Source: Haplosporangium gracile
Lineage: Eukaryota > Mortierellomycota > Mortierellomycetes > Mortierellales > Mortierellaceae
Reading direction: 5' to 3'
Length of the DNA stretch: 62,203 nucleotides
Assembly: GCA_015499985.1 (NCBI GenBank)
Contig: JAAAUF010000119.1
Span: 1-62,203 of the forward strand
Below are positions 19,639 through 32,220 of this stretch, in pieces; within the stretch, counting starts at the first letter, position 1; every line of letters starts with the position of its first letter. Below the pieces are notes generated by a model. It worked only from the letters and a program-made list of their open reading frames with translations. It was not told the DNA's origin and did no database searches. Position numbers and translations under genes: made by a program.

Positions 19639-21226
19639 TTAGAAGAAGACGTATGCGAAAATGAAGGCGATCAAGGCTGCTCCAGCGACATAGCTGGCAG
19701 GGAAACCCTGAGCCTGGGCAACATGAACGGCAGTCAAGGTCGGTGCTGAAGGAGACGAGGCAGAGTCGGACCTGCGCTGACGAAGCTATATACCACGCAG
19801 GAGCGGAAAAATGATGAAAGGCATGGGTTAACGCGTGTTATAATACCGATGTGAGATGAAGATAAAAGCGCCATGCGGTCGCGATGATCTCATCTTGCTA
19901 CTACGGTCCCTAGATAACAAGGATGGGGGTGCTGTCTCACTTACAGTGTTGGTCTCGGCCTCGAGCTGCTTTACAGAGTTCTGGAGGTTCTGGATGATGT
20001 ACTGAGCATTGTCGAGGTCACGCTTCAACTTTTGGGCATCGGCGCCTGTGCTGGTGGAAGTGGTGCTATTGTAGCTATCTCTGCTGACGAGCGAAGGAGC
20101 CGCCGAGGTCGATGAATTCGTTTGAATGTAAGCAGTGGTAACGGGGGGCACGATGGCCTGTGGGCTCTGCTGATGCGTGGAGGCGGTGGTTTGTGATACA
20201 GTCTCGTCCTCTTCCTGAATTTGAGTAATGGCGTGATCCAGAGAAGGCAAGAAGGCGCAACGAATCTTTTTTTCGCGGATCTGATCCTTGGCATCCCTCT
20301 CCATCGTAGGCCACTAGTGAAGGTCGATAGAAATACATTCATAGGAAATGGTGACAAGGCGTTAACTTGAAATCCTTTGAAGTTCAAAAAAAAAAAATGA
20401 ACAAAAATGACGCGTTTGTATTATTTGTCGAGCACAACAGTGTCCTGTCTGTGTATTTACCAAGTCTGCAGGGGCGATCTGATCGCGTTCGGCAGTGATG
20501 GCAACACTCTGAACCAAGAACTTGTCCTTGCACTTGAAGTCTGCTGGAGGATCTTCCTTCATGGCCTGCATTTGAACTAGCCAGTAAAAAATATTGCGAT
20601 GAGAGCCGAGAGGCAGGTTAGATGAAATGAACGACCGAGTCTGTAGTCAGTGGTGTTTGTTTCGTAACACCGGTCTGTCCCTGTCCAAGCGATGGCTGTG
20701 ATCATCTAGTATTTGTCATCCAGTCTGTCAGAAGTTTTTTTCCCTTGCACCCGATGTCTGCGCTGTTGTTGTTGCTGTTGTTGTAGTTTTGTCCTGTCAC
20801 TTGTTGCTGAACCGGATGGCGTGCTTGCCGTTGTTTGTTGGTGGCTCCCTTTTTTTTTACCTTGAACCTCCAGCTCCTGACCGGGCTCGATGCGACCCGA
20901 GTTGGGACGAACGCAGTACTGCTTGGGGGCTGTAGTCTTGACCTTGAAGGCGATGGGGAGCTGGGTAGGGTTGCGGATGATCAGCGACTCCTTGATGGCC
21001 TCGGTCAAGGGCCCTAGTTGGTTGAGAATAGCAAAAGGTGTGAAATGAGTGGGTTATGGTGTTGGACTTGGCATACGACGACAAAAGACTATTCAGGAAC
21101 GGGGGTCAAAAGGAGTATGTAGTCGAGGACACGCGTGAGCAAGGATGAGTGTGAGTGTGAGTGTGAGTGTGCATGCTGCTTACTGCGAAAGGAGAGCTGG
21201 CTGGAGGGATCGAGTTCGATGGACAT
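19639..21226 (-). CDS. SCS2: VAP/Scs2 family ER membrane protein (MSP domain, tail anchor)
   Basis: Five exons, 21226-21184, 21013-20861, 20576-20461, 20313-19945 and 19785-19639, all in frame, give 275 residues. The MSP domain covers residues 1-~125 and shows the VAP signature: LDPSSQLSFRRPL, LIIRNPTQLPIAFKVKTTAP, YCVRPNSGRIEPGQ, and then QMQAMKEDPPADFKCKDKFL with VQSV. This surface binds FFAT motifs. A coiled coil follows (about 185-225, LKRDLDNAQYIIQNLQNSVK), and the last ~21 residues are a hydrophobic tail anchor (YVAGAALIAFIFAYVFF). VAP proteins tether the ER to plasma membrane and other organelles and recruit lipid-transfer proteins. Intron 1 contains tandem CACTCA-type units. Intron 2 is 284 nt and stays open in frame for 50 codons, Gln-rich, so intron retention would give a truncated protein. 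Divergent from WASP. Confidence 0.93.
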
Positions 21227-21998
21227 TGTGGTTGTAGTTATCGTAGTTGGTGTGAGTGAAGGAAAGATGATGGTCGCAGAAAAAAGAAAGTTAAGTAAGA
21301 GTGCAAGAAGAGTGACCGAATAAGAAACGGTAGTAGAAGAGACAAGTGATGAAATCAAATCAAATTGAGCCACACCCAGCTCTCACACATGCCTCACAAG
21401 CAGACAGACATTCACTCAGTTTCAGGCACACACACACACACAGGCGTATGGGAATAGAAAGAGAGCACAGGTGCCAAACGAAGCGAACGAACGAACGAAC
21501 AAACAAACGAGAGCATTCTCTTTGTCCCAGCACACAGAACAGACAAGGCAGCCCCGTTATGACAAATGCAATCGATCGCTCACTCTCACCCTGTCAACTT
21601 ATCCTCAACTACAGAAAACCAGCAACAGACATGAATCAGCTATGGTACTGTACACGATACATGATACACGCGATGAAAATCATGCCCTGGATCACACTCT
21701 CAATTTTTATTACCTCGATCTGTCATCTGCTGGACACATCCAACCCCTTTTTCGTCCTGCAAACCTCGATAACGTGATGACCCAGAGCACCAGCAACAAA
21801 ACAAAACAAACGAAGACGACGGTATGACCGACCCCCTCTCTGTCTTTCTCTCTTCAATTCCTACTTCTTCTTCCTTTTCAACTTCTCTCCTCACTCCACC
21901 CAATTCTCGCACCCACACAATCCCTTTCTCGCTCAAACGCTTCACCTTTTCATTCAACTCCTGTCAGCTCGTACAGGAACCAAACTATCAATTAAAAG
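21227..21998. promoter_or_regulatory. Bidirectional promoter between VAP and WASP, with microsatellites
   Basis: The two start codons are 772 bp apart. The region includes a CA repeat (21427-21442) and a GAAC/AAAC tetranucleotide run (about 21484-21508). The 120 bp before the WASP start are strongly pyrimidine-rich (about 21836-21965), the pattern seen before most genes here. No TATA box is obvious. Confidence 0.5.
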
Positions 21999-24446
21999 AT
22001 GCCTAGCATCACACTCAACAACCCGGAGGACAAGGCAACCGTCAAACGGTTCTTGTCCTCGCCCCACACCCGTATCATCACCGCTACCGTCACAAGACTC
22101 TATATCGCTTACCCAGACCCTTCCCAATGGACATATGCCGGTATCCTCGGCGCTGTCGCTTTGATTCAGACCAGCAATACCTTCTTTCTCCGCATCGTCG
22201 ACCTTCTTGTAAGCACAACTTTCAAAACGCGCACCTGAATATCCTTGTCCTGAGTATGCTTTCTTCAATAGATAACTAATTCCTTTTGCCACATTGTGTT
22301 GTGTTGAGTAGTATGGACAGGGTATTGTCTGGGAACAAGAGCTCTATGAAGGATTCGTCTACCATCAGGACATGCCCTTCTTTCACACCTTCCAAGCCGA
22401 TGTACGCATACAAAATATATGGGAGAATATATTTTTGGTTCCTTCCTTTCCAACCGTTGCGCGCTAGTCCGTCTCACAATTTTTAACATTTCTCTCTGTC
22501 AACTTACTCCTCCTCCCGTCTTTAGAACTACGTTGCTGGATTCTCGTTTGCGGATGAACATGAGGCAGACGTCTTTTACAGCAAGGTCCACGGTCGAGCA
22601 CGTCTAAGACCATGTGAGTTTCCCGCTTCCCTTTCCCCAATCCTTTTGCTGCGATGCCATCCTGTCTGTCTCTCTGTTTGTCAGTCTGTTGTCACACATA
22701 TCTTGCATAACATCCCTGACCACGCTTCCTTTTTTTTTTTTTTCTTGTGTTGTCACTGAATGCCATTCGTCGTTGTGGTACCTTTTTCTCCTTCCCCCCT
22801 ATTTTCCTCCATTCTATATCCAACAACGAACGATCAACAAACAAAACAAACACTTCTGCAGTCAAGCCAGTTCCTTCCTCGGGAACGCTCGCCAAATCCG
22901 CAAAGGCAGCCGGCGCACAAGGACGCAACAAATTCCCACTCCACAATGGCAAACTGGACAAGTCGCGGATTGGGATGCCCTCAGACTTTCGCCATGTCGG
23001 ACATATTGGTTGGGATCCTGACGTTGGCTTTGAGGTAAACTTTTGCTCTCTGTACTGCTCAACAATATTTTTTTGTTTGTGTGTTTGAGAGAGTGTTTGT
23101 TTTTGCAAGGAAAGATTGAAGAGCAGGGTTGGGTAGGAGTAACATAGAGGATGTCATGGGATCATAAGACAAATAGGCAACATGTGTTGACCTTGCATGT
23201 GCCCGATATTATCTTTTTCAAAACAAAAAAGGGATGCAAACCTTGCGGGGGTGTCCTATGCTCAAGTAGTAGAAGATGAAGTACAAAAGGCAAAAAAAGA
23301 AAAAAAAAAAAAAAAGAGCAAATCTCAATGCACTACACTCGCATCATTTTCGAAATACAGAACATCTACATCTGCGACACTTGTACGCGTATTACCTATG
23401 CTCTCCAACGACTCATCCCTGTGTACCGACATTCCTCTACATAATAGGCACAGAATATTGATCCAGCATGGAGGACACTGTTTGACCAACTGGACACATT
23501 CGGTGTGAGCAGACAGCAAATCAACGAGAACGCAGGCTTCATCACAAACTTCGTCAATGCTCACGGAGGACTCGCCCCACCTAAATCCAACGGAGCCAGC
23601 AATGGAGGCAGTGGTAGTCTATCGGATCTCTCGCGGACTGATTCTTTTCCACCTGCGAGAGCACAATCTCCACAACCACCGTCCAAGAAACGACCACCCC
23701 CGCCACCTCCACCACCTGTGAATACCAATTCACCGAATCAGGGAGGAGGAGGAGGAGCATCACCAATGGTGTCGCCAGCACCGTACCATGGATATCTGCC
23801 GAGACCCCTAGCCCAGGTGATGGCTAGTCTTTCGTTTGGGACGTCGTCTTTCTATGGAAACAGTTCTTCGACGAGTCCTAACTCACCTCGGACACCGTCA
23901 CCACGGCAGGAGGCAGGAGAGTCTGACACTAGTCATTCCATTGCATCACCCTCGACTGTCCCTCCACCCCCACCCCCACCCCCACCCCCTCCACCAATGG
24001 TAGGCACTGGACACCTGCTACAAAAACAAGAACCAAAACAACAACAACCTTTGTCGATCAGGACCAACACCAACCAATCGAGTTCCTCAGGATCACCATC
24101 CGCCCCGCTATTTCCTTCTTCTTCCTCACCCTCGACCACGACGACGAATGCGATCAAGAGTCCGGTCGAGAGTTCACTATTAACGAGCATCCGAGAATCG
24201 GGCGGACTTCAAGGACTGCGCAAGACGGGTGCCCTCCGATCGCCGCCTCCTCGTCCCCCCGTCACCGGACCAGGAGGTAATCGTCCAAGTTCGCCCTCGA
24301 TGATGATGAATTCGGGTAATAGCCAGGGCGATCTGGTCTCGGCACTGGTTGCGGCTCTTCATCGACGACAGACCAAGGTGACCTATAGTGAGGATGAGGG
24401 CGGTGCTGGTAGTGAGTCTGATGATGGATGGGACGCTGACGACTGA
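21999..24446 (+). CDS. LAS17: WASP-family actin nucleation promoter (WH1, CRIB, polyproline, WH2, acidic)
   Basis: Five exons, 21999-22208, 22312-22401, 22526-22613, 22862-23034 and 23448-24446, give 519 residues. Order of parts: WH1 domain (about 15-130, with [20 protein letters not shown] and [12 protein letters not shown]), a basic linker, a CRIB motif (about 165-185, [16 protein letters not shown]) with a following autoinhibitory helix ([15 protein letters not shown]), two polyproline blocks (near 268 and 357-371), a WH2 motif (about 430-447, [18 protein letters not shown]) and an acidic tail with the conserved Trp (SDDGWDADD). WASP binds actin monomers and Arp2/3 and drives endocytic actin patches; CRIB binds Cdc42/Rac. 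Yeast Las17 lacks CRIB, so this is the animal-like, GTPase-regulated form. The exon 5 acceptor could be 23447 (AQ before NIDPAW) or six bases later. Intron 4 is long (413 nt). Confidence 0.93.
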
Positions 24447-25717
24447 AGCATATACTGAAATGGAGGAGGAGTGAATAAAAACTTCAACTGTTGCGCAGCT
24501 GTACAACACAGAAATTGAGCTGTGTCTTAGGTGGTCTATCTCTCTATCTATCATGATTCGTTTTTTTTTTTTTTTGAGGAAGTTCTTTGGTTATGAAACC
24601 CAGAGCGGGGTAGGAGCGAGCGGCTAGAACAAATATACTCATGCCTTATGATAATGTCATTAAGACAAAGCAGGGCGCCGGGGGTCAACGGGAAGATGAG
24701 TGGAGTTTGAGGAGGGAACAAATAACGACAGCGAAGCAAAATATGATTAAGATTGTCGCAATTGTCAAATACCATATTAAGGTAGGCGACGCTTCGATGA
24801 GCTATTCCGGAAACAGGCGCACGGCGCAGCCTCCGGATTTTTTTCGCTTCCTACGCTTTCCATTCTTTTGGTATTCTATCTTTGCCTGACTGAAGGAGGA
24901 AGTCGTAGTCGCACAGCCTTCCTTCCTTTCCCTCTACCTTGTTTGTGTTTGTTCTCCCTTTTTCCATATACCATGGTGCGTGTGTGGCGTTGTTGTTGGC
25001 CAGGGAAATGCTTTAACACAGACAAAAGACAAGCGGGGATACGCTTCCTCCGAAAAACCTTTTTTTTTTCGCTTTTTTTTTTTTTTTTTTTTCTTTCATT
25101 CGGGAGAGTCAAACCGTGTTTAGCCTACTCTTTCTACCGATGGTTAGAAGAAAATAAGAGCGTACGCCAGCCATAATTGTTTGTTACATGTAAGCATGTA
25201 AACATGTAAACATGGGCTGAAGGGAAGTAAAGGAAGTCACTTGAAAAGAGAAAACATTCGCCCTGTTTTTGCAAGTAAGTTTGCAGAAAAAAGTGAAAGG
25301 AGGAAGAAAAGGAAAGTTACTATCGATCAATTATGCACAAGCACCAAAAAATAATAATAATGTATGGACAGATGCATTGTATGCGTGTATCATGTCTGTT
25401 TCTCAATCATAAAAAAAAAAAAAGCGGCCGTCCTTCCTATGTTTGTGCTCACTTGTCGATATTATTTTCCCTTTTGTTCGTCCCTTGTGTTCAAAAGTAC
25501 GTCACTCACTGCACTTTACGGCGGGCCCGTCCGCTCTCACATCCCCTCCCGTCACGCCCGAACCTCAAATACAAATTTGTACTGTACGTCCGAATCAATG
25601 GACAAACCTATATAAAGGGGTTGACATCCCTTGCTTTATCTTTTCTTTCCTTTATCATTATCGCTACAGCAACCAACCAATCAACCAACAAACAAACAAC
25701 CAACAACTCACATAACA
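24447..25717. other. Intergenic; AOX upstream region
   Basis: No gene is seen in 1.27 kb. It contains homopolymer T tracts (24559-24575; about 25075-25091), a CATGTAAGCATGTAAACATGTA-type triple repeat (about 25188-25213), and an A run near 25411-25423. The stretch nearest 25718 is the AOX promoter. Confidence 0.4.
25609..25617 (+). promoter_or_regulatory. TATA box of the alternative oxidase gene
   Basis: TATATAAAG lies about 100 bp upstream of the AOX start codon, followed by a pyrimidine-rich stretch and a CAACCAACCAA-type leader. It is the only well-formed TATA element I noticed at a suitable distance from a start in this window, which suits an inducible stress gene rather than a constitutive one. 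That link to inducibility is inference. Confidence 0.55.
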
Positions 25718-27149
25718 ATGAGCTCGTTTGCAACTCTCAGGACATCCTTGGCCCACTCACAGCACCCCTCAGCGGTCGCAACAAAGGCCGCCAAGTCCCT
25801 CTTCCTCCAACCTGGAAGCAATCAGCGCTACCTCTCCACCACAACATCCTCTTTCGCCACCTTCGCCAGACCTTGCTCCATCATCACCCCCGCCTCCACC
25901 ACCCGCTACCGTCAAGAAACCACCTCACCCGCTCAACCTCAAAAACGTACCTTCTCGCTCTTCTCAAAGAACCCATCAGACACATTGGCAGTCGCCAAAG
26001 CCGAAGAAGGCTTCCGAATCCCCAAACCCGTCCAGAACGACATCCCTGAAGGCCTCCTCCACGAGACTCACCCCAAGCCCATGCTGGACGAATTTATGGG
26101 CAAGAAGCGTCTCTCGACAAAGGACCTCGAAGCCATCCCGATCGATCTGCAATACCATCGTGAGCCCGCCAATGTCTCAGACTGGGTCGCCTACCAGACT
26201 GTGAAGGCCATGCGGATCCCCACCGATGTTTTCTTCAGGACAAAGTATATTCATCGTGTCGTCGCCCTTGAAACTGTTGCTGCCGTGGTACGTTTTTTCC
26301 CTACCTTTTCATCTTTCTTGATCATTTTCCAAACTGTTTTTCCTCATCTTTTTCCGTCTTGCGCTTCCCACGCTCCCTCCAGAATGGGTCAATGCTAAAG
26401 GGAAAAAAAATCAAAGGAAAAGTGATCCAAAACACTAACAAATCCCCTCATTCTTCCTACTCCCCTTGCACGCAAAATAGCCGGGCATGGTAGCAGGTAT
26501 GCTTCGTCACTTGAGATCACTCCGTCGATGCAGCCACGACGGCGGCTGGATCTCCCACCTGTTGCACGAGGCTGAGAACGAGCGCATGCATCTCCTCACC
26601 TGGATGAAGGTCTCTCAACCGACCCTCTTTGAACGTGCCCTCGTCACCGCCGTCCAGGGCGTGTTTTTCAATGTCTTCTTTGCGCTTTATATGATATCTG
26701 ATAAGACCGCCCATCGTGTCGTGTAAGTCTTCTCCCTTCTCTTGTCTTTTCATCACATATGCATGCGCAAATGATTAGCAACAATGGCCGAATCAACACT
26801 AACACTCCGCTCTGTACCTCTTCACTATAGTGGATATTTGGAAGAACAAGCAGTGATTTCATACACACACATGCTGGACGAGATCGACGCCGGCGTGCTC
26901 GAGAACGGACCTGCCCCCAAGATGGCAATCGACTACTGGAACCTTGAAGAGAACGCAACCGTCCGCGACGTTTGTCTTGCGATCCGTCTTGACGAAAACG
27001 TCCACATGTTGACCAACCATCATCTCTCGGACCGCATTGCCCTCAAGCAGGAAGACCTCCGTGTCGATATTCATAAACTCCAGGAGGAAAAGGGTATGGT
27101 CCCCACCCAGAACGCCGAGAAGGTCTGGACAAAGGAAAACAAGTACTAA
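25718..27149 (+). CDS. AOX: Mitochondrial alternative oxidase
   Basis: Three exons, 25718-26287, 26481-26722 and 26831-27149, give 376 residues. AOX is a diiron ubiquinol oxidase of the inner mitochondrial membrane that passes electrons to oxygen without pumping protons, bypassing complexes III and IV. The N-terminal ~80 residues are rich in Ser, Thr and Arg (presequence). All six metal ligands can be placed: Glu185 in LETVAAVPGM, Glu224 and His227 in NERMHL, Glu275 in GYLEEQAV, and Glu326 and His329 in RLDENVHM; the first four spacings equal those of the trypanosome enzyme. Slight departures from consensus are LLHEAENE for LLEEAENE and LEEQA for LEEEA, neither touching a ligand. The intron before PGM and the one before GYLEE interrupt conserved motifs. 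A TATA box is upstream. Confidence 0.95.
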
Positions 27150-27444
27150 GGCGCTTTTCCCACTCGACCATTTTTTTTTTTTTTGCACACTCATTCATTG
27201 CATCACGCACACTCCTTTGTACAAAGTTTTTCTTTTCCTCTTCTCTTTCCATCCCCCCACATATCGCATAAACACAACAACAAATAAAATCACCCACATC
27301 AGCCGAAGTGCGTGGTTGTTCTGGAGCATGCGAAAAAATAATTGTCGGTTGTTACAGCTCCGTAAACAAACAAAAAAGCAGAAAGCAAAATAACAAAGTC
27401 AAAAAAAAAAAGAACTATAGTCTATGATGTATTCATCTATCTTT

Positions 27445-30400
27445 TTACGCCATCGTCTTGGTAGAAGCATTCAAATTGGAAGTCGAGGCAGACAATGTCG
27501 TAGATGGTGCCGCCTTGGACGCCATAGAGGTCGCAGAAGAGTCAGAGTCCTCTGCAAGCGATCCCGAACCCGGGCTAGTCGTCGTCTCCAACCACCGCTC
27601 AGCACGCCCCTGCTTGACAAGATCTCGATACCACGATCCATACACCTTCTTATTAAACTCGCTGACCGCCCGGATCTTCTCCAACAACGCTGTCATCTCG
27701 TCCTCCAATCCCGTCAACCCATGGGCCTCCATCTCTGCCGTATTGAAGCTGAGCTTGGCCGCCAATGCCTCTGCCGCAGCCTTATTGGCTTCTTCCGGCG
27801 ATAATACCGGAGGTGCCACACCAGCAGGAATAGGTGTGTTCGGTTGACCTCCTTCACTATTGGATTTCTTGCTCGGAGGTGTCGCCGCAGCGCCATTGCC
27901 CTGTCCTGAAGAGCCCATGGACTGGCCTCCAGATGATGCCGTCATCATCGTTATCTCCTCCTCGTCGTCATCACCTTTACTCTGGTCTTCACCGCCGTTA
28001 GGGCCCTGAGAGGAGGACATAGAGATTGCCGAGGCAAGGGAAGCGCAAGAAGCCGAAAGAACCAGCATCGACGAACACGAGTGCAGGTAGAGCCAGCGAC
28101 GGAAATGAATCAGCAACCGCTTCTGAATCAACTTGTACAAAGTCGACGTTCTGCACAGCGCATTGTCCAGCCATGATGTCAAGAGGTTTGTATCCGACGC
28201 CGATAGACTAGGCACTGCCGGAGCAACTACCTCCCCGGCTTTGGATGAGATTGCTGCTGGTGACACCATGGCTGCTGCAGAGAGGGGTCGCGGAATGGTG
28301 ACCGTGTTTTTCATAGGATGGCGGAGAAAAAGATTGCTACCAGTCGACATCGACACCGTCTGGACAGAAGAGGCAAGACTTCCACGCCGAAGACCCACTG
28401 TCGTCGGAATCGGAGTTTCGGGCGAGAGTGATGATCGTCGACTTCCGGTCGCAGTTGTCGCTGCTGCTGCGATGGCAGCAGCTCCATTCACGCTTCTCTC
28501 CCGAACCTTGCGCGCGGCAAACTCGATTTGGATCACAATGTCCTTCATTCCGCTGCTTCCACCACTGGCATTCGATCCATGCTGTCCACCACCGGATTTT
28601 CCGGTCTGTATGCTGGCTCCGAAATTGGCATTCTCATCCGTCAGCAACAGCCACACAACTTTCTTGATCTCGACAAGATCCTGTTGCGTCCAGCAGTTTT
28701 GTGCCAACTGCCGGAAAAGAATCAACAGAATGCAGAGAATCGTCAAGTCTTGGAAATCGTTGTGGAAGAGCAACAGACGGTAGTGATCCAACTCGAATGT
28801 CTCCGGCATCGTATTCACCGATCCATGAGGTCGCAGTATCATCTCCAGTAAACCTATATAACGGAGTGGAGATAAAATTAGCGAATAAATATAAACATCA
28901 ATGTCCGTGGTGATAGACTGCGCAAATGACGAACCTTCGTTCACAACGCCATCCAAGATGTTCTCGCCAATGTCAGTGCTGACCACACTCGTCCGTCGCT
29001 TGAAATTGATAGCTGCTTGGGCTGGTGACAATACCGCTGGACCCGATCCCTGTGAACTTCCATCCTGTTCCGTCGATGGAGAGGGAGCAAGACTTGGTCG
29101 ACGGGAAGACGGGAATGTGGTCACATTAGGAGGAGATGCCTTGCCGATCACTGACTGCTTAACCAATTCCCAATTGAGCCACGACTTCTTGAACCAGCTC
29201 GTGGTCCGATGGAGAGATCCGCCACGTTCGAGATGCTCCATAAAGTATTTCTGCTCAAAATCGATCGAATTATCCAGCAGCCACGGTCTCAATGTGCGCA
29301 GTTGATGGTTGGCAATGTCCTATCGTGATGGATCAAGCATAATTAGCAGCAGTTTTCAATAACGACTCGGTAAGTATTCCTCAACACATTCAAATTAAAA
29401 GAAACCTACCAGCTTCATCCATTCCAGGATCTCAAAGCACATACGAATGCCGCGCACAATCTCCTCCAAGTTCACCACAGTGTGGACCATGGACTCCACA
29501 AGGGCGTCGCGCATGGGTGCACAGTGTCCTTTCAACGAATCTCCCAGGTACCGGAACAATGCGTGTACGTCGAGAACACCATGGTCAAGCTCTTGCAGAA
29601 TCAAATCAGGATCCAGAGTCGATGTCAGCAACGCCCTCTCTGAGTTCTCTTGATGAGCAGCGTCCTGCTGTGACGGTTTGGAACCATCCTGATTAGAGGG
29701 CGCTGCCGGCAATAAAGACAACAGAATCTCTCGCAGCTCGTCAATAAGTCGAGGCAAAAGGACTGCCTTGGGTAGAGGACACATCTGCTGGGCCTGCTGT
29801 TGAATCATTCGACTGGAAGGACTGGAAGCAGAAAGACCCGCCAGGTTAAGCATCTTGGTCGTCGCATCACGTCGAGCTGACAGGACCGCCCGGCGAGCGT
29901 TAAGTTCCGCACCGACTTCATGCCAGAATCGATCTGCCTCCCGTCTCTTCGTCAACCCGCGTTCACCGTCAAAGTTTGGCCGGAACTGAAGATGCGGATC
30001 AAATACAATGTCGTGGCGAAGTTGAGGGTTCTTGAAAATCTCAAACAAATCTAACTCGCGCAATGTATCACGGGTGATAGGGAGCATCAGGGTGGCAGGG
30101 CTTGGTTTGGCAACAGGCATGGCGGTATTGACTCCTGATGGTCGAGAAGATTGATGAGGTGAGGACTGCTGCTGCTGAGAGCGGGTGGCAGACGAAGACG
30201 AAGATGCGCCCTTAGGAGGAACAACACCAGTCCGCTGAACACTAGTTCCAGTCGATGGCCGTTGTTGAATCAAATCCTGATGCTGAGGGGCGGTAGACAA
30301 CCTATGGGAGCTCGATTCTGGAACTGGTTGAACGCGGCGGGAACCTTCTAGACGTCTGCCAACTGAAGGATAGCCTTGCTGTGATTTGGTTTCCTTGCAC

Positions 30401-32220
30401 GCCTCCGAGTCCAATGGATGGATGGATGGCTCCACGTCAGTCCGCGTATTAGGTAAAGGCGCGAGTACTGGGCCATCCAATGGGTGATGACGGTCATCCT
30501 GAGCCTTTCCTGCCATGTTGGATCCTGATGACTCGCTGTCGAATGGATGAATCCGCGATGGTTGCCGGACTTGCAGGACAACAGTCCTGTCGCATTGAAC
30601 AGCATGAGAAGGAGCGGGCATCGGGTACGACGTTTTGCGAGTGTCGGTCAAATCAATCGAGTCCTGCTTGTTGCTGTGATCGTTCTGGTCCCTGCTATCC
30701 TTGTCTTGCCATGCCATGGCGTGGGCAGACTCCAGATGGGCCGTGTCGTCAGACATGCTTTCATAGAGTTCGCCACTTTGATGTCTGGCGCGCTTGAGTC
30801 GTTCCGTGTTCTTGATATTCGAGGCAGCGGAAGAAGAGGAGGAAGAGGTAGAAGGAGAGGGCAATTCAAACGCCATTTGCTGAGGCTGGGGGCTTCTCTG
30901 TCGCTTATGATGAGGGATTTGTTGCTGGTCATTCTCCTGATGAGTCTGGATGCGATGTGGTAGCGAGTTATTCAAGGCTGAATGAAACTGTGTCTGATTG
31001 TGATTGTGGCTAACGCTATGGAGAGCCTGCTGCGGTGAAGGTGGGGGAAGTCGGTGTTGAGTATGGAGCGACGAGTGAGTTTGTGAAGAGGGTTCCTGGC
31101 TCTGACTGTGAGAGATCAGCTCTACAGTTGGGTCCTGTCCAGATTGGTGTGAGGATGACTGCCTGCTTCTACTTTCCTGCTGCTGTTGTTGCTGTTGATG
31201 GATAATCCTATGTGATAATTGAGTACGGTCCGACACCGACACTTCAGACTCGGATATCGTTCGAATACGTCCAGTTGACTCCATATGTAATTGAGAAATG
31301 CCAGGTGCTTGGTCTTGGTGTTTCAGGTCTGTCAGAGATTCCACTTGAGGTTCCACAACTGAAGAGCCCTGAGGTTGTGTACAGCCACACGAACTAGTGC
31401 AGAGGTTCCACGGTGTCCTAGATGAGTGCGAGGACTTTTTGATTCGTTTCCGTCGTGAGGTCGATGTGAATTGTGTGCTGGAAGTCGACGATGCGCTTGT
31501 GCAGGAAGATGAAGGCACGGGCGAGTGATACGACGCGCTAGAATTTCGTCTTTTAGACCTTTTCTGGTTGAACGAAGTCAGCGTAGGTACGGTCGATATA
31601 TCTCGGATATTGATACTCCGAACGTCGGTGACAATGACACTGTGAGCGCGTGTGGTGTCCTTCTGACGACTTCTGCTGCTACTACTGCTCCTTTTGCTGT
31701 TGCTGCTCGACCTAGCGGCACTGGAGCTGATCGTCGTTGAAGGAGAGGAATATGAAGGTAGAGGTTGTACTTCTGCCTTAGAGGAGCTTCGGGAGGGGTG
31801 TATAGACGTTGGAGGGCGCGAGTTGAAGATGCGAATGCTGGATAAGAAATTCGGTAAGAAGATGCCCGTTCTTAATGGCTGGCTGCTAGCTTCGTTTTGG
31901 TCGGGCGATGAAGGTGGAGGTGATGGTGAGGACGCGCTGTTGGAGGCTGGGGATGGGCTCGTATCGCTGAGGGTATCTGGGACGGTCGGAAATGGGTTGC
32001 GACTTGGGTCTGAAGGTTGGGTTGCAGCGGCGAGTGTCGGTTCTGCTTTGGATAGAGATGAAGAGAAAGAATGAGAATGTACAGAAGGAGGAAGGGAAGA
32101 AGTGGAGATACAAGTAGGGCCAGAGGTTGGTGAAGGAGATGGGGTAGCAGAGGCTGAGGTTGTTCCTGGTGAAGAAGGGGCGACAGAGGATGAGAGAGAC
32201 GAGATGTCGCTAGGAGACAT
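27445..32220 (-). CDS. SOK1: TCP11/Sok1-like protein with long disordered N-terminus
   Basis: Two exons, 32220-29410 and 29319-27445, joined by a 90-nt intron, give 1561 residues. The first ~700 residues are Ser/Pro/Gln/His-rich and disordered. The TCP11 domain starts near residue 715: LRELDLFEIFKNPQLRHDIV, FDPHLQFRPNFDGERG, then LPRLIDELREILLSLLP, HGVLDVHALFRYLGDSLKGH with CAPMRD, and across the intron RPWLLDNSIDFEQKYF. S. cerevisiae Sok1, a high-copy suppressor of protein kinase A loss, and mammalian TCP11 share this domain; a role in cAMP/PKA signalling is inferred from them. An 81-nt in-frame stretch (28934-28854) has GT and AG ends and may be an optional intron; removing it gives NEGLLEMI and 1534 residues. 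The start chosen is the first ATG of the frame; the open stretch upstream has none. Confidence 0.86.
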
